This document shows, in pieces, positions 59,485 through 64,000 of a stretch of 64,000 bases of DNA (the stretch's first letter is position 1; the number at the start of each line of letters is the position of its first letter). The position numbers and the translations under genes were made by a program. Source of the DNA: Leptofilum sp965223525 (GTDB lineage Bacteria > Chloroflexota > Anaerolineae > Promineifilales > Promineifilaceae). A model generated the notes under the pieces. It was given only the letters and a program-made list of their open reading frames with translations, had not been told where the DNA came from and searched no databases. The stretch is from positions 744,001 to 808,000 of the forward strand of contig NZ_OZ245005.1 in NCBI RefSeq assembly GCF_965223525.1, in the 5' to 3' direction.

Positions 59485-62478
59485 TTATGGTTGTTCATCC
59501 TGGAAATTGCCAAAGTTAAAGGATGCCAGGAACCTGGAGATAGTGGCTACGGCCGGGTCATTCCAGTAAAAATCATTATTGGAGAAGTAAGAACCAGCCC
59601 AGAAGTTGCCCCCAGCCCAGAAGTTGCCCCCAGCCCAGAAGTTGCCCCCGGCCCAGAAGTTGCCCCCGGCCCAGAAGTTGCCCCCGGCCCAGAAATTACC
59701 GCCATCCCAAAAGAAGTTTTCGTCTTCTGACAGCGGTTTGCGATCAGAATCTACTAGCAGATAGCCGCCGCGCTCTTCATCATAAATGACGGGGCCAACG
59801 TACGCCTCGCCCGGCTTCATGCCGCTATTAGCCTCACCGGTGTAGTTGCCCAATACAGCATCCGGTGCCCAAAGGCGACCTGCACCTTGCTGGAAGATGC
59901 TAAAGGCCAGGTTGCCTTCGGTCGTAACCGCCGGCTGTGCTGAGACCCACAGGCGGTATTTCACTTCGTTTGGCGTCAGATCGGGGTTGGCTTCTAACAT
60001 GAGAGCCACCACGCCGGAGGTAACGGCCGTTGCCGCCGACGTTCCCGACCCTAGATACCAGCCCTTGCCTACATAAAGCTCTGGATAAAGCGACCCATAG
60101 CGACTTTCCGGGTGTACCTGCATGAGCAAATGCGCTCCCGGTGCAATGATGTCTGGCTTTATAAAGCCTGCTTCAGAAGGCCCAGCCGAGCTAAAAGGTG
60201 GGATGTAATCGTCACCCTGGAACGTGGGTGAATAGTTGTCGGTAAACGCACCCACAGTAATGACAAACGGGTCGTTGCCCGGGGTGGTAATGGAACCAGC
60301 CGAAGGGCCTACATTGCCTGCAGCTACCACAACCACCATGCCAGCATCCCACAACGCCTCTACCGCCAGGTTTAAGGGATTCATCCAGTAAGGTCCAGTT
60401 ACTGCCCCCGTGAGAGACATATTCACAACGCGAATATCATGTGCATCCCTGTTTTCCAGAATCCAGTTCAACCCATCAATAACCTGGGAAGAAGTCCCTA
60501 CCCCATAGGCATTCAGCACCTTGACATCAATCAGGTTGGCCTGAGGGGCAATGGCTACCGGGTAGCCCATGGCATCCAGGTTTTCGCCTGCCGCCAGACC
60601 CGCCATGTAGGTGCCGTGTCCGTTTTCATCAATTTCGGTACCGCCAATTGCATTGTAGGCAGCCAGGATGGGTTTATTTAGGATATGGCCGTCTATACCG
60701 GAATCAACCACTGCAATGGTCACATCAGAGCCAGTCAGCCCTAGCCCACGTAACGGCTCTACACCCGTTGCCTGCAAATAATCATTGGGCTGAGTGTTAG
60801 CCGTACCAGAGGCCAGAATTAGGTTATCAACCAGGAATTGGCAGCCACCGCACGAGGGTTGGGACGGCCGTACAATAGCCACAACCTCAACTGTTCCTTC
60901 TGGTGCATAGCTGGAGACGGAAAAAGGTACCCATTGCTCACCTGCAGGGTAAAGCCTGTTCCACGTTTCTGCCAAAACAGCACCAGATTCGTCCAAATAG
61001 CGCATGATAATGACATTTGAAAACAGCGGGTCATCACTCTTAACCCAGCCATTCAAGGTATACAGCTGATTCTCAGAAGCAATGCGGGACTGCTGCGCCT
61101 CGCTTCCGCCAGGAACCAGCAGGCTTGTCTCGTCAAAAGGCGATTCGGGGAAAACCATCAGGCTTTCACTGTTGAACAAATCTTGCCAGTAGGCCACGCC
61201 ATTGTTAAAGCTGCCATTGTCCAGCAAATTATTGTTCAAATCTGCTACGCTGGGTGCCGGTTCCAAATAAAACGCATCCAAGAACATAGTGTCGTCGCCA
61301 AATTTGGCTACGCGCACACCCACCTGGCTGCTATTTGGTGGGGCAAAGGCTGCCATCTCAAAATATTGATATGCGTCACCGCTAGGCAGCAAATCCATGC
61401 TCACCTCAGCCAGTTCATTCCCATTGGCATCATAAAAGATTAGGTAAGCGTAGGCCCAAGTAATGTTGGTGCCACGTTTGTACCAACCACGCAGAACGTA
61501 ATGTTGTCCAGATGTAATGCTGATAATTTGGGTGGCGCGATCAAATTCGTAATAGTCATCCAGATTGAGGGCCCAATTCCCCTCATAAGTATCTGTGGTG
61601 AGCCGGGGAATGCCATCAATCACCCAACCAGAGGCACCGCTTTCAAAACCAGGGTTTTGCAAAAGGCCGGGATTATCTGATTCAAGGACGGCATTGTCTA
61701 TACGAATAAAGCCATCGGCATCTTCTTCAGTGTAAACTCGCACAACGATGTACGCTGCCTCGTCCGGCGCATCCTTTTTAATACTGTAATGGCTGAACCA
61801 GACGCCTTCTATCTTTCCAGTTTCTTTTTCCAGCATGTTGCCATTATTGTTGTAATACTCAATCTGATAATGAAAGTCTCCCGAATCGCCAATACCTTTG
61901 GCCCACAAGCTAAAGGTATAGCTATACCCCGGAATCACCTCAATTCGTTGGCTCGCTTCACCGTATAGCTCTAGCGAATTGCTGCCTGCGTAGGCATCGT
62001 CTGAGATGAGCGCTTTGCCACTTAGCTGCCAACCAATGGTGCCAGACTCAAAGCCGGGGTTTTGCAGGCGGTTGTGGGGCATGTTTGCCGCGCTGGTTTC
62101 TATGGCCGTATCAAATGATATGTAGCGAACGGCCGTTATTTGACTCAGTTGAGCAATGCTGTTGGCGTCCATCTCTGCCGCAAAGCCATTGATGATGGGC
62201 AACGCTTTCGTAACCGTGCCGCCCAGTGCTGTTACTGTGGCTTCCACCGAGGCATCAGCCTCTGTTTTCTGCACAATCACTGGCAACGTGGCATCGTCAG
62301 CCTCAGCCATCAGCGTCTGTAGCGTTGGCTCTACTTTTTGCATGTCTGCTGCCTGTACCAGAAGCGTGCTGGTGGGTGCAGGTTGCACCAGGCTACTGCC
62401 AATCAGAAGCAAACAAATGAGCATAAGTACGGCCGTTAATCGGCCAAAAACTGTAGGGAACTTCGTTGACTTATCCAT
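59485..62478 (-). CDS. Secreted subtilisin-like (S8) protease with CBM-like domains and FWAGGN repeats
   Basis: A 997-residue exported protease. Signal peptide at about 12-35; an I9-like propeptide about 47-130. Three tandem beta-sandwich domains of carbohydrate-binding-module 4/9 type follow (NPGFESGTIGWQLSG from 140, NPGFESGASGWVIDG from 275, LLDNGSFNNGVAYW from 418). The catalytic domain has Asp592 (AVVDSGIDGH), His621 (ENGHGTYMAG), Asn721 and Ser814 (GSGTSAATAVTSGVVALM). The C-terminus carries six tandem NFWAGG units (about 928-962) after NFFWDGG. CBM-like domains between propeptide and catalytic domain are unusual. Followed on the same strand by nothing within 90 bases; convergent with the kinase gene. 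Confidence 0.93.
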   Translation of the reverse strand: MDKSTKFPTVFGRLTAVLMLICLLLIGSSLVQPAPTSTLLVQAADMQKVEPTLQTLMAEADDATLPVIVQKTEADASVEATVTALGGTVTKALPIINGFAAEMDANSIAQLSQITAVRYISFDTAIETSAANMPHNRLQNPGFESGTIGWQLSGKALISDDAYAGSNSLELYGEASQRIEVIPGYSYTFSLWAKGIGDSGDFHYQIEYYNNNGNMLEKETGKIEGVWFSHYSIKKDAPDEAAYIVVRVYTEEDADGFIRIDNAVLESDNPGLLQNPGFESGASGWVIDGIPRLTTDTYEGNWALNLDDYYEFDRATQIISITSGQHYVLRGWYKRGTNITWAYAYLIFYDANGNELAEVSMDLLPSGDAYQYFEMAAFAPPNSSQVGVRVAKFGDDTMFLDAFYLEPAPSVADLNNNLLDNGSFNNGVAYWQDLFNSESLMVFPESPFDETSLLVPGGSEAQQSRIASENQLYTLNGWVKSDDPLFSNVIIMRYLDESGAVLAETWNRLYPAGEQWVPFSVSSYAPEGTVEVVAIVRPSQPSCGGCQFLVDNLILASGTANTQPNDYLQATGVEPLRGLGLTGSDVTIAVVDSGIDGHILNKPILAAYNAIGGTEIDENGHGTYMAGLAAGENLDAMGYPVAIAPQANLIDVKVLNAYGVGTSSQVIDGLNWILENRDAHDIRVVNMSLTGAVTGPYWMNPLNLAVEALWDAGMVVVVAAGNVGPSAGSITTPGNDPFVITVGAFTDNYSPTFQGDDYIPPFSSAGPSEAGFIKPDIIAPGAHLLMQVHPESRYGSLYPELYVGKGWYLGSGTSAATAVTSGVVALMLEANPDLTPNEVKYRLWVSAQPAVTTEGNLAFSIFQQGAGRLWAPDAVLGNYTGEANSGMKPGEAYVGPVIYDEERGGYLLVDSDRKPLSEDENFFWDGGNFWAGGNFWAGGNFWAGGNFWAGGNFWAGGNFWAGSYFSNNDFYWNDPAVATISRFLASFNFGNFQDEQP
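59597..59704 (-). repeat. Tandem 18-bp array encoding FWAGGN
   Basis: Six 18-base units of gcccagaagttgcccccr type on the plus strand, five nearly identical and the last (gcccagaaattaccgcca) diverged. The near identity at synonymous positions points to recent slippage or homogenisation. Confidence 0.9.
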
Positions 62479-62748
62479 TAACTCCCCCTTAGAAGTTAGG
62501 CTTCAAAAGCTCAAGTTTCGCTTTTGAGCAAATGGATTGTGTAAAAGCCAAAAAGAATTTTGAATTAGAACGGCTTCGCAATTGGCTTTTACTTGAGCAA
62601 ACCACAGAGAAATCGCCCTTCGGCTTTCAAATTGCTTTCTGTGGTTTGCCTGAAAAACTCTTCGCTAAAAAAATTTACAAATCCCTACTTACGGCTTCTG
62701 TTACATTGCTCGTAAAAGCGAGAAATTGGTTCTAACGTACCAAACAGC
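62479..62748. other. Hairpin-rich gap between the two subtilase genes
   Basis: No gene is supported; a 67-codon plus-strand frame here is composed of inverted repeats. TAAAAGCCAA (62552-62561) can pair with TTGGCTTTTA (62582-62591), and AAACCACAGA (about 62599-62608) with TCTGTGGTTT (about 62638-62647). It probably contains the end of the upstream unit and the promoter of the 997-residue protease. Confidence 0.55.
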
Positions 62749-64000
62749 CTATTCTTGCGGCACCCAACTGTTAATAGACATAGCTGAATTCAGATCAACA
62801 TTTGTTTCTGAGTCAAAGCTGCCGGCCCAGAAATTGCCACCAGCCCAGAAGTTACCGCCTGCCCAGAAATTGCCGCCCGCCCAGAAGTTACCGCCTGCCC
62901 AGAAATTGCCGCCCGCCCAGAAGTTGCCACCAGCCCAGAAGTTGCCACCAGCCCAAAAATTACCTTCGGTGCCTGTATAGCTACCATCCCAAGCATAAGC
63001 ATCACCAATGAAGTTGCCATTGGCATCTACCAAGTTGTAAGTGTTGGTTGTTTCGTCAAAGTCTGCCGGGCCCTGGTAATGTTGGCTGCCATCTAGATCA
63101 GCGGCAATATCCATACCCTGATTGGCGCAACCGCTTTCTGTGCTGTTGCTCGCAGCTTCGGCATTAACCAGGCCTGCCCCTTGTTGGAACAAGCTGTAGC
63201 TCAAAGAGCCGTCAGCATCCATCATTGGCGCAGCGGTGATCATCAACCGACATTTCACATCATCCGGCGTCAACGTCGGGTCTGCTTCTAGCATCAGGGC
63301 CACAACACCGCTTACAACGGCCGTTGCCTGCGAGGTTCCAGACATTTCAAAGTAATCTGTTATGGGGTCGAAGAACTGCGGGAATTGAACACCCAACTGG
63401 CCCAACCTGGACATCAAGGCCACAATATGGCCGCCAGGAGCCACCACATCAGGCTTCACAAAGCCTTCTACAGTCGGACCTGTAGACGAGAAAGAGGCCA
63501 GAAAATCGTCGGACAAATCATCTTTCGTGAAGTTGTCGGACACGGCACCCACCGTAATGATGTAAGGCACATTGCCCGGCACACCAATGCTCATCGCATC
63601 TGGCCCATCATTGCCAGCCGCTGCAACAACAACGATACCTTCCTGCCAAGCCCGCATTACCGATTGGTTCAGCGGATCATCCCAGTAGTAAGATTGAGGT
63701 GGCGCGCTAAAGGATAGGTTGATAACCCGAATATTGTGTGTGTCTTTATTAGCAACGGCCCAATCCAAACCACGAATGACATCCAGGTAGCTGCCAGAAC
63801 CGTTGGCGCCAAATGCCTTGATGGAAACCAAGTCCACATCTGGGGCTACACCCGCACTGTCGCCATCGCTATCGGTATTGTTATTGGCAATAACGCTGGT
63901 AACATGACTGCCATGTCCACTTTCATCGTTAGAAACTTCAGTTGATTGGTCAATAACCTGATCAGTGATGGCATCGTACTGCACAATCTCGCGTTCGGTA
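62749..64000 (-). CDS. Subtilisin-like (S8) protease with FWAGGN repeats (5' end outside the window)
   Basis: A partial frame open to the right edge, so the signal peptide, propeptide and catalytic Asp are missing from view. The visible part has His in SNDESGHGSHVTSVIANN, Asn in AAAGNDGPDAMSIGVPG and the catalytic Ser in EMSGTSQATAVVSGVVALM. After the catalytic domain comes a beta-rich segment (SLFQQGAGLVNAEAAS), then eight NFWAGG units and a short tail ending SINSWVPQE. It is a paralogue of the protease at 59485-62478 (same ...LEADPTLTPDDVK and LFQQGAG landmarks), from a tandem duplication followed by divergence. Confidence 0.92.
   Translation of the reverse strand, partial: TEREIVQYDAITDQVIDQSTEVSNDESGHGSHVTSVIANNNTDSDGDSAGVAPDVDLVSIKAFGANGSGSYLDVIRGLDWAVANKDTHNIRVINLSFSAPPQSYYWDDPLNQSVMRAWQEGIVVVAAAGNDGPDAMSIGVPGNVPYIITVGAVSDNFTKDDLSDDFLASFSSTGPTVEGFVKPDVVAPGGHIVALMSRLGQLGVQFPQFFDPITDYFEMSGTSQATAVVSGVVALMLEADPTLTPDDVKCRLMITAAPMMDADGSLSYSLFQQGAGLVNAEAASNSTESGCANQGMDIAADLDGSQHYQGPADFDETTNTYNLVDANGNFIGDAYAWDGSYTGTEGNFWAGGNFWAGGNFWAGGNFWAGGNFWAGGNFWAGGNFWAGGNFWAGSFDSETNVDLNSAMSINSWVPQE
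62824..62967 (-). repeat. Tandem 18-bp array with 36-bp higher-order repeat
   Basis: Eight 18-base units. Units 2-3 and 4-5 repeat exactly as a 36-base block (gcccagaagttaccgcct followed by gcccagaaattgccgccc), units 6-7 are identical to each other, and the last unit has decayed. The order differs from the other protease's array, so the two arrays expanded independently. Confidence 0.9.

Noticed and set aside
59597..59704. Regular direct repeats resembling a CRISPR array
   Set aside because: Units are 18 bases with no spacers and translate as FWAGGN inside a protease gene.
62532..62735. A 67-codon plus-strand open frame between the subtilases
   Set aside because: It is built from inverted repeats and has no ribosome site or recognisable protein pattern.

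Overview
The window reads as a chromosome segment of a Gram-negative-type or monoderm bacterium most like a Chloroflexota member (Anaerolineae/Ardenticatenia-type). This is an inference from gene content: menaquinone genes, a single-chain fused GlyQS, a long nuo operon, multidomain Ser/Thr kinases with TPRs and large secreted subtilases. No rRNA gene is present to settle it. The most pervasive sequence property is the palindrome ACGGCCGT (often AACGGCCGTT). I count roughly 90-100 copies by eye, where about one is expected by chance. It leaves the protein fingerprints NGR, TAV and RP(F/S) in most genes, is sparse in the nuo genes and is absent from a Fic locus. A second property is a family of heptamer-based or hairpin repeats, some of which sit in frame inside menF, menD and menE.

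Layout: 0.3-7.5 kb (+) holds a TetR regulator followed by menF, a small membrane protein, menD, menE and an enolase-superfamily gene. 7.5-12 kb holds a small membrane protein (-), folC (+) and lon (+). 12.1-16.6 kb (-) is an unusual cluster: a membrane PH-like/transglutaminase-like protein split by an apparent frameshift, a 130-aa beta-grasp-like protein ending in Gly-Gly, and a DUF4132-type protein. 16.7-20.6 kb (+) holds an HtrA lipoprotein, a thioredoxin-TPR protein, an RluA-type pseudouridine synthase and a P-loop kinase. 20.6-25.1 kb holds a molybdopterin oxidoreductase (-), an AT-rich frameshifted Fic gene (+) and a calcineurin-like phosphoesterase (-).

25.2-38.9 kb (-) is the complex I operon nuoA-B-C-D-E-F-G-H-I-J-K-L-M in canonical order, but nuoN is missing. 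39.1-48.3 kb (-) carries rpoD, dnaG, glyQS, recO and a protoglobin/MoaD-like fusion. 48.4-50.9 kb is a tungsten/molybdenum module: moaD and a small partner on +, an aldehyde:ferredoxin oxidoreductase on -. 51.1-55.5 kb (-) holds cdd, a GlmU-like uridylyltransferase, tRNA-Gln, recR, ybaB and dnaX, the last with a strong A-run slippery site. 55.9-59.4 kb (+) encodes a kinase-ATPase-TPR signalling protein. 59.5-64 kb (-) encodes two subtilases with C-terminal FWAGGN hexapeptide arrays; the second runs off the window.

The metabolic core is respiratory (menaquinone synthesis plus complex I). The most novel candidates are the globin-MoaD fusion beside AOR, the Gly-Gly beta-grasp/DUF4132/transglutaminase-like cluster, the covarying three-way-junction repeat near nuoM and recO, the highly iterated palindrome, and the FWAGGN subtilase pair.
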